From Microbacterium testaceum (lineage in GTDB: Bacteria > Actinomycetota > Actinomycetes > Actinomycetales > Microbacteriaceae), in the NCBI RefSeq assembly GCF_029761935.1, contig NZ_CP121699.1, forward strand, positions 1,240,001 to 1,304,000: a stretch of 64,000 bases of DNA, written 5' to 3'. The notes beneath the pieces were generated by a model that did no database searches, had not been told where the DNA came from, and saw only the letters and a list, made by a program, of their open reading frames with translations. Below are positions 1 to 7,438 of this stretch, in pieces. Both the position numbers and the translations under genes were made by a program. The stretch's first letter is position 1. Every line of letters starts with the position of its first letter.

Positions 1-584
1 CCGCGCTCCCCCACGAGGGCGATCACGGTCGCGTCGGCGGTCGAGCCGCGCGCGATCATCGACATGAGCGACGACTTGCCGACGCCCGAACCCGCGAACA
101 GCCCGAGGCGCTGCCCCACACCGACGGGGGTCATCGTGTCGAGCGCACGGACTCCCAGCCCGAGCTGCCGATCGATGCGCTGCCGCCCGATGACACTGGG
201 AGCCGAGTTGGCCAGCGAGACGAGGGAGGCGTCGACGAGCGGACCGCGGCCGTCGATGGGACGACCGAGGCCGTCCAGGACGCGCCCCAGCAGTGCGCGT
301 CCGGTCGGCACCCTCAGCGCCGCGCCCGAGTGACGCACGGGAGCACCCACGCGGATGCCCGACATCGACCCCATGGGCATGCAGCGCACGGCATCGCCGT
401 CGACGGCCACCACCTCGGCGTCGATCTCCTGAGCGCCCGAGGTCTCGATGCGCACGCGATCGCCGACGGCGGCGGGAACCCCGAGCGCCTCGATGCCGAG
501 GCCCACCACGGCCTTCACGACGCCGGAGCGCTGCGGCCGCGTCGCGGCGAGCGCGCGCTCCCAGCGGCTGCGCGGGGCGCTCAC
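1..584 (-). CDS. fliI: Flagellum-specific ATPase FliI (N-terminal part, cut by window edge)
   Basis: This is the ATPase that energises flagellar type III export at the cytoplasmic base of the flagellum. About 194 N-terminal residues are visible: a beta-barrel-like N-domain, then the start of the F1/RecA-like domain with a Walker A motif (FAGSGVGKSS, near residue 170) and the following ALVGER stretch typical of FliI. The start is a GTG whose last bases form the TGA stop of fliH (GTGA overlap), so the two are [15 protein letters not shown] coupled. The C-terminal half, with Walker B and the export specificity region, lies outside the window. The partner FliH is encoded directly upstream. FliI is separated from ATP synthase beta and other T3SS ATPases by context; confidence is high. 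Confidence 0.95.
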   Translation of the reverse strand, partial: MSAPRSRWERALAATRPQRSGVVKAVVGLGIEALGVPAAVGDRVRIETSGAQEIDAEVVAVDGDAVRCMPMGSMSGIRVGAPVRHSGAALRVPTGRALLGRVLDGLGRPIDGRGPLVDASLVSLANSAPSVIGRQRIDRQLGLGVRALDTMTPVGVGQRLGLFAGSGVGKSSLMSMIARGSTADATVIALVGER

Positions 585-1213
585 GGCGATGCCTCGGCGT
601 TCTCGTCGATCGAGAGGGCCTCGCGCGCGCGCTCCAGCGCGGCGGCGATGCGTGTGTCGACCCTTCCGTGCGCGATCCGCACGACCGCTCCCCCGGGGTC
701 GACGTCCGCACCCACCTCGACCTCGACGCCCTCCGGGAGGGACGGGTCCGTGACCGTGCGGAGGGTGCGCAGGTCGCGCTCGTTGAGGTGCACGCGCACC
801 CAGGCCGACCGGGGTGTCTGCGCCGCGGCCCGGCGCACGGCGTGCGCGGCCGAGCGGGCGGCATCCGACATCTCCGCACCGAGGATCTCGGCGGCCATCT
901 CGACCGCGAGCTCCTCGATGCGTCGCAGATCGGATGCCACGATCGCGGCGATCCCGTCCTCGAGACGGGCCCGCGCGTCGCCCAGCGCCGACAGCGCCGC
1001 CCGGTGGGCATCCTGCGCGGCGGTCTCGCGCGCGGCGAATCGCTCATCCGCCTCGAGACGCTCGCGTTCGAGCTCGGCCCGGGCGTCGCGCCGGCCCTCG
1101 GCGAAGCCGTCGGCGTAGCCCCGCGCACGCGCCCTGTCGGCGACGGTCCGGGCGTCGGTTCGCACCTCGCCCACGCGCGGCAGCACCAGCGGCGTGAAGA
1201 CGGACTCGGACAC
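581..1213 (-). CDS. fliH: Flagellar assembly protein FliH
   Basis: FliH is the cytoplasmic regulator and stator of FliI, linking it to the C-ring. The protein is about 210 residues. It has a long charged alanine/arginine/glutamate-rich helix (about residues 25-70, containing GYADGFAEGRRDA, the usual FliH/YscL signature) and a C-terminal domain like the ATP synthase delta/b region. I chose the GTG at 1213 because AGGGTGA sits 5-6 nt before it; an in-frame GTG at 1222 is possible but has no spacing for a ribosome site. It overlaps fliI by 4 nt. A promoter-like block lies in the 134-nt gap to fliG, so fliH-fliI may have their own transcript. Confidence 0.88.
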   Translation of the reverse strand: MSESVFTPLVLPRVGEVRTDARTVADRARARGYADGFAEGRRDARAELERERLEADERFAARETAAQDAHRAALSALGDARARLEDGIAAIVASDLRRIEELAVEMAAEILGAEMSDAARSAAHAVRRAAAQTPRSAWVRVHLNERDLRTLRTVTDPSLPEGVEVEVGADVDPGGAVVRIAHGRVDTRIAAALERAREALSIDENAEASP

Positions 1214-1238
1214 GGCGGTCACCCTGCGGTTGTGGCGA

Positions 1239-1315
1239 AGCCGATCCGTGGCCAAGTCGACGAGCGATCCGTGCTCTTCCCGGACTATCGCGACGCGACG
1301 GCGTCGCGGTAACCG
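1239..1315 (-). repeat. Flagellar promoter/leader repeat, copy A
   Basis: A block of about 77 bp is nearly identical to 5139-5214 (one single-base gap plus scattered substitutions). Read on the minus strand it contains CGGTTAC, 18 nt, CGATAG, then a leader with two copies of ACGGATCG. It sits just upstream of fliH. Copy C before flagellin (8340-8401) keeps only the two ends of the block. Confidence 0.8.
1285..1315 (-). promoter_or_regulatory. Putative flagellar sigma (sigma-28-type) promoter of fliH-fliI
   Basis: Minus-strand CGGTTAC is followed 18 nt later by CGATAG, preceded by GTCG. The spacing from TTAC to CGATA is the same as from TAAA to CGATA in WhiG/FliA promoters (TAAA-N15/16-GCCGATAA). 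The same arrangement precedes flgB and flagellin. The -10 lies about 70 nt before the fliH start. Use by the sigma factor encoded at 8457 is inferred. Confidence 0.55.
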
Positions 1316-1347
1316 ACCGCCACCGGGGAGGACGATCGGGGTACCGG

Positions 1348-2427
1348 TCACTCGATGAGCTCGTCGTCGTCCTCGCGCGAGAGGGTGATCTCTTCGGCGG
1401 CTTCGAGTTCGCGGATGACGCGGACGACCTCGGCGCGCGCCTCGTCGACCTGCCGCATGCGGACGGGCCCCAGCGCTCGCGTCTCCTCCTCGAGGTTCTC
1501 GCGGTTGCGCTCGGTCATGTTGCGGCGGATCACCTCGCCGATCTGCTCGTCGGCGCCCTTCAACGCGAGGGCGAGGACCCGCAGGTCGATCCCGCGCAGC
1601 ACGCGCTGGGCGTCGCGGTCCTCGAGTCGCGCGATGTCGGCGAAGGTCAGCATCCGACTGCGCACCTCTTCGGCGAGCACGTGATCGCGGTCGTCGAGCC
1701 CGGCGAGCAGCGCCTTCTCGAGGGCGGTGTCGGATCGGTTGATGATGTCGACCAGCGGTTGGACGCCGCCGATGGCCTCGTGCGCCTCGCGCATGCCGAA
1801 CACGCCCGTGCGCGCGCGCAGCGATTCGGCGACGACGGTGATCGCCTCCTGCGAGGCGACGCCGAGCTCCGCGATCGCCTGGGCGACGTCGGTGCGCAGG
1901 GGGTCCTGCAGGGCGGCCAGCACGGCCGCCGCCCGGTCGGCCCGCAGGTTCGCCAGCACCACGGCGACGGTGGTCGGCATCTCGCCGTCGAGGATCGTGG
2001 CCAGCTGCGTCGGATCGGCGGCGTTGAGGAAGTCGAATGACACCACCCCCTGCGACAGGACGCGACCGACCATTCCCACGGCCTTCTCGCGGCCGAACGC
2101 CGTCTCGAGCAGTCCCGTGGCGAACTGCTCGCCCCCGCGGCTCATGAGCGATCTGCCCGAGGCGATGCGGCGGAAGTCGGCGAGAGCGTCCGCGGTCGCG
2201 GCCGTGTCGACGCTGCCCAGCTGGGCGAGCTCGCCCGCCAACAGCTCGGCGCGTGCCTCGCCGAGGTGGCGCAGCACCTCGGCGCTGGTCTCGCGATCCA
2301 TGTTGAGCATGACGATCGCGGCTTTCCGCAGCCCCGAGAGGGGGGTGCGGGCGACGGCGAGCACCTCGGTCACGGCGGTGGGCGCGACCTCGGCGACCGC
2401 TTCGGGGCGGGAGTCGAGCAGGCTCAT
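1348..2427 (-). CDS. fliG: Flagellar motor switch protein FliG
   Basis: FliG is the rotor/C-ring protein that binds the MS-ring (FliF) and contacts the stator for torque. At 359 residues it has the three armadillo-like parts: the N-domain (LRKAAIVMLNM, about residues 33-43), the middle domain and the C-domain with charged helices. The hinge reads MLTFADI, close to the MFxF hinge motif. The middle-domain EHPQ motif is not intact; the matching stretch reads GEMPTTVAVVLANL. The ATG start overlaps the fliF stop by 4 nt (ATGA), which fixes the start and indicates [13 protein letters not shown] coupling. The C-terminus ends in an acidic tail (DDDELIE). Confidence 0.93.
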   Translation of the reverse strand: MSLLDSRPEAVAEVAPTAVTEVLAVARTPLSGLRKAAIVMLNMDRETSAEVLRHLGEARAELLAGELAQLGSVDTAATADALADFRRIASGRSLMSRGGEQFATGLLETAFGREKAVGMVGRVLSQGVVSFDFLNAADPTQLATILDGEMPTTVAVVLANLRADRAAAVLAALQDPLRTDVAQAIAELGVASQEAITVVAESLRARTGVFGMREAHEAIGGVQPLVDIINRSDTALEKALLAGLDDRDHVLAEEVRSRMLTFADIARLEDRDAQRVLRGIDLRVLALALKGADEQIGEVIRRNMTERNRENLEEETRALGPVRMRQVDEARAEVVRVIRELEAAEEITLSREDDDELIE

Positions 2428-4058
2428 ACCATCGCCTCATCCATCATGTTGGCGAGCGCCTTCGCGGCGTTCTGCGGGTCGCTCTTGGCCAACTGCTCGA
2501 CCTCGCGTCGACGCTGCTCGACCAGGACCTGCGGAGCTTCGGGCTCTTCCTCGATGTCGAGGAGCGTGGGGAGGACCTTGGTCGGCGGGACGGCGGGGAG
2601 GGCGATCGGCTCGGCGAGGCCCTTGAGGGTCTTGAGCTTCTGCTCCTCGGTCTCGGTCATCGACGCGAAGTACTCGATGGGCCCGTCCTCGGTGTACAGC
2701 GTGCGGCGCTTCATCCGCCGCCGCACCAGCAGGGCGACGACGACGATGACGGCTGCCAGCACGATCGACCCGCCGATGATGGCGGTGCGCACGATCTCCG
2801 ACTGAACCTGCGCGGCCTTCTCGTCCTCCGCGGCCTGGAGGGCTGCGGCCGCGGCCGCGGCGGCGCTCTGGCTGAAGTCGACGAACTCCACGGTCACCGT
2901 GTCGCCGCGCGCGGTGTTGATGCCGGCGGCGTTGGAGACGAGGGCCTGAACCTGTTCGGCGGTCACCCCCTGCACCGAGCCGCGGTCGAGCGCGATGCTG
3001 ACGGTCTGGCGGGTGACTTCTCCGGCCGGGGTGGTCGTCTTCTCTGTCGTCTTGTTGACGGCGTTGTTCCGCGTGGATTCCTCGGACTCGAACGACCCCG
3101 AACCGCCGGCGTCGGGCACGGCGATGTTGTCGGGGCCGAGGATCCCGGTTCCCCCCGTCTGCCCGCCGGTCGAGGTCTGCGTGCGGGTCTGCTCGTTCGT
3201 CATCACGCCGCCCTCGGGCGCGGTGTACGTCTCGTCCATGCGCTCGGAGGTCGAGTTGGCGACGTCGGCGCTGACGCTGACGGTGGCGTTGCCGGGTCCC
3301 ACGATGGTCTCGAGCATCTTGGTCACCGAGCCCGCGACCTTGGCCTCGTGATCGGAGGCCTGCGTGCTGGCGGACCCGGTGAGCCCCTGTCCCACGGCGG
3401 CGAGGACGCGTCCCGACTGGTCGGTCACCGCGACGTCCTCGGGCGTCATCCCCGGGATGGAGGCGCTGGTCAGATGCACGATCGCGGCGATCTGGTCGTC
3501 GTCGAGACTCGACCCGCCCTGGGTTTTGAGGAAGACGGATGCCGTGGGGTGCTGCTTGTCGGCGACGAACACGCTCTGCTCGGGAATGGCCAATTGCACG
3601 GAGGCCGCGGTGACCCCCGACATCGCGCCGATCGTCGCCGCGAGCTCGCCTTCGATCGCGCGCTTGTAGGTCACCGACTGCTGGAATTCGCTCGCCGTCA
3701 CCCCCATCTTGTCGAGGAGGGTGTAGCCGCCGGTGTTGTCGCTGGGCAGGCCTGCGGCCGCGGCCGCCAGTCGCTGCGGGTAGACCTGGGCGTCGGGGAC
3801 GAGGACCGTCGCTCCGCCCTCGGTCAGTTCGTAGGCGACCCCCGCCGACTTCAACTGCTCGACGACGGCGGACGCGTCGCTCGGGCTGAGGCCGGTGAAC
3901 AGCGGACTCATCTGCGGTTTCGCGAGCCAGCTGCCCAGCGCGATGACGCCCATGACGAGCAGGGCGGCGCCGATCACAGCGATCGTGCGCTGGGCGACGG
4001 TGAAGCCGGCGACGATTCTCTTGAGACGCTCGAACGAGTTCGTGAGCACGCGCGGCAC
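2424..4058 (-). CDS. fliF: Flagellar MS-ring protein FliF
   Basis: FliF builds the MS-ring in the cytoplasmic membrane, the foundation of the basal body. It has 544 residues with a first membrane helix at about 26-45, periplasmic ring-building domains (DQSGRVLAAVG is in this part), a low-complexity serine/threonine/glycine-rich region and a second helix at about 425-447 followed by arginines. The C-terminal cytoplasmic tail, which binds FliG, ends NMMDEAMV. The start is a GTG two bases after the fliE stop, with no clear ribosome site, so coupling to fliE is likely. Length and order flgB-flgC-fliE-fliF-fliG match the usual flagellar operon. Confidence 0.95.
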   Translation of the reverse strand: MPRVLTNSFERLKRIVAGFTVAQRTIAVIGAALLVMGVIALGSWLAKPQMSPLFTGLSPSDASAVVEQLKSAGVAYELTEGGATVLVPDAQVYPQRLAAAAAGLPSDNTGGYTLLDKMGVTASEFQQSVTYKRAIEGELAATIGAMSGVTAASVQLAIPEQSVFVADKQHPTASVFLKTQGGSSLDDDQIAAIVHLTSASIPGMTPEDVAVTDQSGRVLAAVGQGLTGSASTQASDHEAKVAGSVTKMLETIVGPGNATVSVSADVANSTSERMDETYTAPEGGVMTNEQTRTQTSTGGQTGGTGILGPDNIAVPDAGGSGSFESEESTRNNAVNKTTEKTTTPAGEVTRQTVSIALDRGSVQGVTAEQVQALVSNAAGINTARGDTVTVEFVDFSQSAAAAAAAALQAAEDEKAAQVQSEIVRTAIIGGSIVLAAVIVVVALLVRRRMKRRTLYTEDGPIEYFASMTETEEQKLKTLKGLAEPIALPAVPPTKVLPTLLDIEEEPEAPQVLVEQRRREVEQLAKSDPQNAAKALANMMDEAMV

Positions 4059-4060
4059 GG

Positions 4061-4381
4061 TCAGGCCTGCATCCGCATGACGTCGTTGAACGCGGCGACG
4101 CCGCGATCTCGGACGGCGACCATGAGGTCGAGCGTGACGCCGGCGCGCGCCGAGGCCAGCGTGGCCTTGTGGATGTCGTCGAGGTCTCCGGTGACGGCCT
4201 GCACCGCGAGCTCGTTCGAGGTCGACTGCAGGGTCTGCAGGTTCTCGACCGCGGAGGCGAGCGAGGTCGCGAACGACGCTCCGCCGACGCCGGCCGAAGC
4301 CGGGGCGGCGGTCTGCTCGAAGCTCAACGGGCTCAGGGGCGTCACGCCCACCGCCGCGGTCGGGTCGATGGCAAGGCTCAT
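4061..4381 (-). CDS. fliE: Flagellar hook-basal body complex protein FliE
   Basis: FliE joins the MS-ring to the proximal rod and is the first rod-type export substrate. The protein has 106 residues, the normal size. The C-terminal half carries the family pattern (DIHKATLASARAGVTLDLM) and a final amphipathic helix AAFNDVMRMQA. The ATG overlaps the last base of flgC (stop at 4381), and fliF follows 2 nt after the stop. Position between flgC and fliF is the canonical one. Confidence 0.93.
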   Translation of the reverse strand: MSLAIDPTAAVGVTPLSPLSFEQTAAPASAGVGGASFATSLASAVENLQTLQSTSNELAVQAVTGDLDDIHKATLASARAGVTLDLMVAVRDRGVAAFNDVMRMQA

Positions 4382-4773
4382 CAGCTTCGTCCGATCTGCA
4401 GGGCCGCTTCGTAGCTGGTCTTGGCGCGGTCGATGACGGCGGCGTTCGCCTGGTAGCCGCGCTGGGCGAGGATCAGCATGCTCATCTGGTCGCCGAGGTC
4501 GACGTTCGGGTACTGGACGTAGCCGTTCTCGTCGGCGTAGGGGTGCTCGGGTTCGTAGACGAGGCGCCCTTCCGCCGTGGAGTCGCGCACGCCCGTGACG
4601 TAGACGCCGGGTGTCCGGCTCCCCTCGGCCACGGTGACGTACTTCTCGCGGAACATGTCCTGGCCCGCGGGGGTGGCGGTGTTGACGTTGGCGATGTTGT
4701 CGCTGATGGCGTCCAACCACTTGCGGTGGGCCGACAGGCCCGTCCCCGCGATGCCGATCGCGTCGAAACTCAT
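4381..4773 (-). CDS. flgC: Flagellar basal-body rod protein FlgC
   Basis: FlgC is a proximal rod subunit exported by the flagellar apparatus. The 130-residue protein begins with the rod/hook family N-motif (GLSAHRKWLDAISDNIANVN, residues 12-31) and ends with the matching C-terminal helix (ILAQRGYQANAAVIDRAK). It overlaps flgB by 4 nt and shares its terminal base with the fliE start, so flgB-flgC-fliE are one tightly coupled unit. Confidence 0.95.
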   Translation of the reverse strand: MSFDAIGIAGTGLSAHRKWLDAISDNIANVNTATPAGQDMFREKYVTVAEGSRTPGVYVTGVRDSTAEGRLVYEPEHPYADENGYVQYPNVDLGDQMSMLILAQRGYQANAAVIDRAKTSYEAALQIGRS

Positions 4774-5117
4774 GCGGAGGCCTGCCCGATCGCCTTGGTG
4801 ATGGATGCCGCTTGGCCGCTGAGCGCTTGGGCGGCGAACTGGTAGCGCAGCACCGTGTCGATGTTCGACATCGTCTCGGTGTCGAGGTTGACGTTGTTGC
4901 CGTTGAGGCGGGTGGGCTCCAGCGATCGCTGCACGATCGCCTCGACGCGTCCGGAGCCCTGCTCGACGGCGCTCTTGAGCCGGTCCTCGAACGACACGCG
5001 CTTGGCGTGGTAGTCGGGGGTGTTGACGTTCGAGATGTTCTCGGCGATCGCGCGCTGCCGGATCGACAGCGCGTCGAGGGCGCTGGACAGGGCGGTTGAG
5101 GTGACGGATTCGAGCAC
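4770..5117 (-). CDS. flgB: Flagellar basal-body rod protein FlgB
   Basis: FlgB is the first gene of the rod/MS-ring operon and forms the part of the rod nearest the MS-ring. It has 115 residues with the rod motif LSIRQRAIAENISNVNTPDY (residues 17-36), including the characteristic NVNTP. The GTG start at 5117 is supported by GGAG 7 nt upstream on the minus strand. A flagellar-type promoter block lies 67-97 nt upstream. Confidence 0.94.
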   Translation of the reverse strand: MLESVTSTALSSALDALSIRQRAIAENISNVNTPDYHAKRVSFEDRLKSAVEQGSGRVEAIVQRSLEPTRLNGNNVNLDTETMSNIDTVLRYQFAAQALSGQAASITKAIGQASA

Positions 5118-5138
5118 GCGGCACTCCGGTCGAAAGCG

Positions 5139-5214
5139 AGCCGATCCGTGGCCAGGCGATGAGCGATCCGTGCTCGGCCCCGACTATCGCGACGCGGACG
5201 CCCCGGCGTAACCG
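5139..5214 (-). repeat. Flagellar promoter/leader repeat, copy B
   Basis: This is the counterpart of 1239-1315, nearly identical over 76 bp. The conserved leader half reads (minus strand) AGCACGGATCGCTC, a short spacer, then GGCCACGGATCGGCT. Both copies keep the doubled ACGGATCG, which is not needed for a promoter and suggests either a protein site or recent duplication. Confidence 0.8.
5184..5214 (-). promoter_or_regulatory. Putative flagellar sigma promoter of the flgB operon
   Basis: Minus-strand CGGTTAC-N18-CGATAG, with GTCG before the -10 core, identical in layout to the sites before fliH and flagellin. It lies about 67 nt upstream of the flgB GTG. Confidence 0.6.
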
Positions 5215-5281
5215 CGTGCGCCGGATGCGGAGGGATGCCGTCCCGCCCCGCCACGGCCCTGTCAGGCGCGGAGCGACCCGG

Positions 5282-5557
5282 TCACCCGCGCACGTCGAGG
5301 TAGACGGGTCCGCTCGTCTGCGTCGGGGGGATCCGCCGGAGGGTCGCGAGCTCGCGCGCGACCTCGGCGCGGGCGATGCCGAGCGCTTCGATCTCGCGGA
5401 GTTGCCGCTCGAGGATCGCGCGCGCGCGAGCGACGAGGTGCTCGGGCGGAGGACCGGCGGGGCGCGCGAAGGCCTCGGGGACGTGCTCGTCGCCGCCGTC
5501 GAGGGCGCGCTCGAAGGTGTCGAGGAGTGCGGCCCAAGCCGCGGCGTCGTCGGTCAC
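5282..5557 (-). CDS. Small FliT-like protein downstream of FliS
   Basis: A 91-residue acidic, helix-rich protein with no clear motif. It starts with ATG 7 nt after the fliS stop, the place where many flagellar loci encode FliT, the export chaperone of the filament cap FliD. A central stretch (ARAILERQLREIEALGIARAEVARELATL) looks like an amphipathic helix pair. I infer a FliT-type chaperone or flagellar accessory role only from size, helix content and position; sequence alone does not prove it. It ends the fliC-fliD-fliS run; the flgB promoter begins about 70 nt further on. Confidence 0.6.
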   Translation of the reverse strand: MTDDAAAWAALLDTFERALDGGDEHVPEAFARPAGPPPEHLVARARAILERQLREIEALGIARAEVARELATLRRIPPTQTSGPVYLDVRG

Positions 5558-5564
5558 GAGGGGG

Positions 5565-5951
5565 TCACGAGACCGTGAGGGCGGCGGCCGCGGCGTGCCA
5601 GGCGTCGCGGAGCGGGGCGATCAGGGTCACGCACTCCTCGGTCGCCGCTTCGTCCCGACCGACGTTGGCCACGATCAGGCGGCCCGTGATGTAGGTGTAG
5701 AGCCCGCGCAGCCCGTCCGACCCGTCCCAGTTCGCGTCGAGCGAGCCGCTGAGTTCGGCGATGATCGCCTGGGCGTGCGTGAGGTACGTGCCGGCCGAGG
5801 GCCAGTCACCGGCCGACTGGGCGACGCGCGCGCGTTCGACGTCGACGAGCAGCCGGTCGTACAGCATGGTGACCAGACGCTCGGGGGTCGCGGACGACAC
5901 CTGCTGCTCGAGGTATTCCTGCTGCGCACGGGCGAGGGTGGTGACGGGCAT
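5565..5951 (-). CDS. fliS: Flagellar export chaperone FliS
   Basis: FliS binds the C-terminal helix of flagellin in the cytoplasm, preventing early polymerisation and guiding it to the export gate. The 128-residue protein shows the family pattern: a QQEYLEQQVSSATPERLVTMLYDRLL-like N-terminal part (conserved LVxMLYDxLL), a central WPSAGTYLTHAQAII helix and GLYTYITGRLIVAN near the C-terminus. The ATG is preceded by AGGAGA at good spacing. It follows fliD by 21 nt and precedes the FliT-like gene by 7 nt. Confidence 0.94.
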   Translation of the reverse strand: MPVTTLARAQQEYLEQQVSSATPERLVTMLYDRLLVDVERARVAQSAGDWPSAGTYLTHAQAIIAELSGSLDANWDGSDGLRGLYTYITGRLIVANVGRDEAATEECVTLIAPLRDAWHAAAAALTVS

Positions 5952-5972
5952 CGTTCTGTCTCCTGTTCGCGG

Positions 5973-7337
5973 TTACTTCGACGACGGGGTGAGGGCGGCC
6001 AGCTGCGAGGTGAGCCACGAGGACTGCGACTGCAGTCCCGACAGGCGCACCTCCATCGCGGAGTACGTGCGCTCGAGCGTGGCGCGCCGCATGTCGAGCC
6101 GCAGGTCCATGCGCTCCACCTGGTGCTGCAGCGTCTTGACCTCCGTCTGCTGACCGGTGATCCGCTGCGTCAGCAGGCCGTCGTACTTGTCGGAGTACTG
6201 CGCGGTGGCCGCCTGGACGCGATCCGAGACGGCGGAGAAGACCGCCTGCGTGCGGGCGGGATCGGCCGTCATCGCCGCGGCGAAGGCGTCCTGGTCGAAG
6301 GTGAGCGTCCCGGCCTTGTCGACGCGGATGCCGATCGTCGACGGCGAGATCCCGTCGACGGGGCTCTGCACGGCGCCGGCGAGCGCGCCGCGAAGGGCGC
6401 GCACCGTGCTGTCGCCGGTGAACACGCCCAGCGTCGTCGCGGCGCCCGGGGCGGCGACGGTGGCTTTGGACCCGTTGTCGATGCGGGTCAGCAGGGCCGC
6501 GATGTCCTTGACGAACGCGGCCGCGGTGTCGGATTGGGCCTTCGGGTCGGCGGCGACCGTGATCGTCACCGGCTGCGCCGACACGGCGCGCACGGTGAGG
6601 TCGATGCCCTCGCCGATCCCGGCGAAGGTGTTGGTCGAGCTGGTGACCTTCTGCTCGGCGGCGGTCCCCGCGAACAGGCGGATGACGGCATCGGTCCCCT
6701 GCGCGACGATCGCGGCGCCCGCCTCGGTCGCGACGTCGGGTCCGGTTCCGGCGGCGACGTCGGCGGCAGTGCCGCGGTGCAGGGTGAAGGCGGCATCCGC
6801 CCCCGTCGTGCTCGCGGTGATCTGCACGCGCGACAGCTGCTGGCCATCGGCCCCTCGGCCGCCCGGCACCACGGTGGCGGTGACGCCCGCGCCCGCGGCG
6901 TTGATCGCGGCGACCAGATCGCCCGGCGCGCTGCCGGTCGGCGAGATCTCGGTCGCCGTGCCGTCGGCGGCGACGAGCGTGAACGGTCCGGCGAAGGCAT
7001 CGGCTGCGCCGGGAGCGGTGACGACGGCGTGGGCCACGGCGAGGGCGTCGACCACGACGGCGGTCGAGAACGCACGGGCCTTGTCGCCGGCCGTGACGGT
7101 GACGGCGTCGGCGGAGCTCGTCGCCGTGAAGCGCGCGAGCGAGGTCGCCGATGCCGCGGTCTTCGCCTTGTCGGCGAGGCTCTGCAGCGAGGTGTTCAAC
7201 GACTGCAGGTTGCTGATGATGGTGGTGCGGTCGGTGATCTTGTTCGTCACCAGGGTCTTGGGGATCGCCGCGACGCTCATCAGCGCGTCGATGACCTCTT
7301 TGGTCTTCAGACCGGATGCCAGACCGTCGATGTTCAT
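5973..7337 (-). CDS. fliD: Flagellar filament cap protein FliD
   Basis: FliD is the hook-associated protein 2 that caps the filament and folds incoming flagellin. It has 454 residues. The N-terminus has the conserved start (MNIDGLASGLKTKEVIDALM) and coiled-coil helix; the C-terminal domain has the paired helix region (LTQRITGQQTEVKTLQHQVE) and ends SSWLTSQLAALTPSSK. The middle is alanine/threonine/valine-rich, as expected of a surface-exposed variable domain. Its length is in the shorter range of the family. A 14-bp-stem hairpin between flagellin and fliD may reduce read-through from the flagellin promoter. Confidence 0.94.
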   Translation of the reverse strand: MNIDGLASGLKTKEVIDALMSVAAIPKTLVTNKITDRTTIISNLQSLNTSLQSLADKAKTAASATSLARFTATSSADAVTVTAGDKARAFSTAVVVDALAVAHAVVTAPGAADAFAGPFTLVAADGTATEISPTGSAPGDLVAAINAAGAGVTATVVPGGRGADGQQLSRVQITASTTGADAAFTLHRGTAADVAAGTGPDVATEAGAAIVAQGTDAVIRLFAGTAAEQKVTSSTNTFAGIGEGIDLTVRAVSAQPVTITVAADPKAQSDTAAAFVKDIAALLTRIDNGSKATVAAPGAATTLGVFTGDSTVRALRGALAGAVQSPVDGISPSTIGIRVDKAGTLTFDQDAFAAAMTADPARTQAVFSAVSDRVQAATAQYSDKYDGLLTQRITGQQTEVKTLQHQVERMDLRLDMRRATLERTYSAMEVRLSGLQSQSSWLTSQLAALTPSSK

Positions 7338-7378
7338 GGTGTCTTCCGTCTTCCGTCTGTGCAGCGATCCCGGGTGAA

Positions 7379-7418
7379 GCGACGCCCGGGCGAGAGGAAT
7401 CCCCCGCCCGGGCGTCGC
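7379..7418 (-). terminator. Hairpin between flagellin gene and fliD
   Basis: A perfect 14-bp stem (GCGACGCCCGGGCG with its complement) and a 12-nt loop lie after the flagellin stop and before the fliD start. No long U-run follows, so it may be a partial terminator that lets flagellin be made in excess over FliD, or an mRNA end stabiliser. Confidence 0.6.
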
Positions 7419-7438
7419 CGGCGCGTCAGCGCTGCGGA

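Noticed and set aside
1239..5214. The 76-bp repeat pair as a transposon or insertion-sequence end
   Set aside because: Same orientation, no transposase, no target duplications, and each copy stands precisely at a flagellar gene start.
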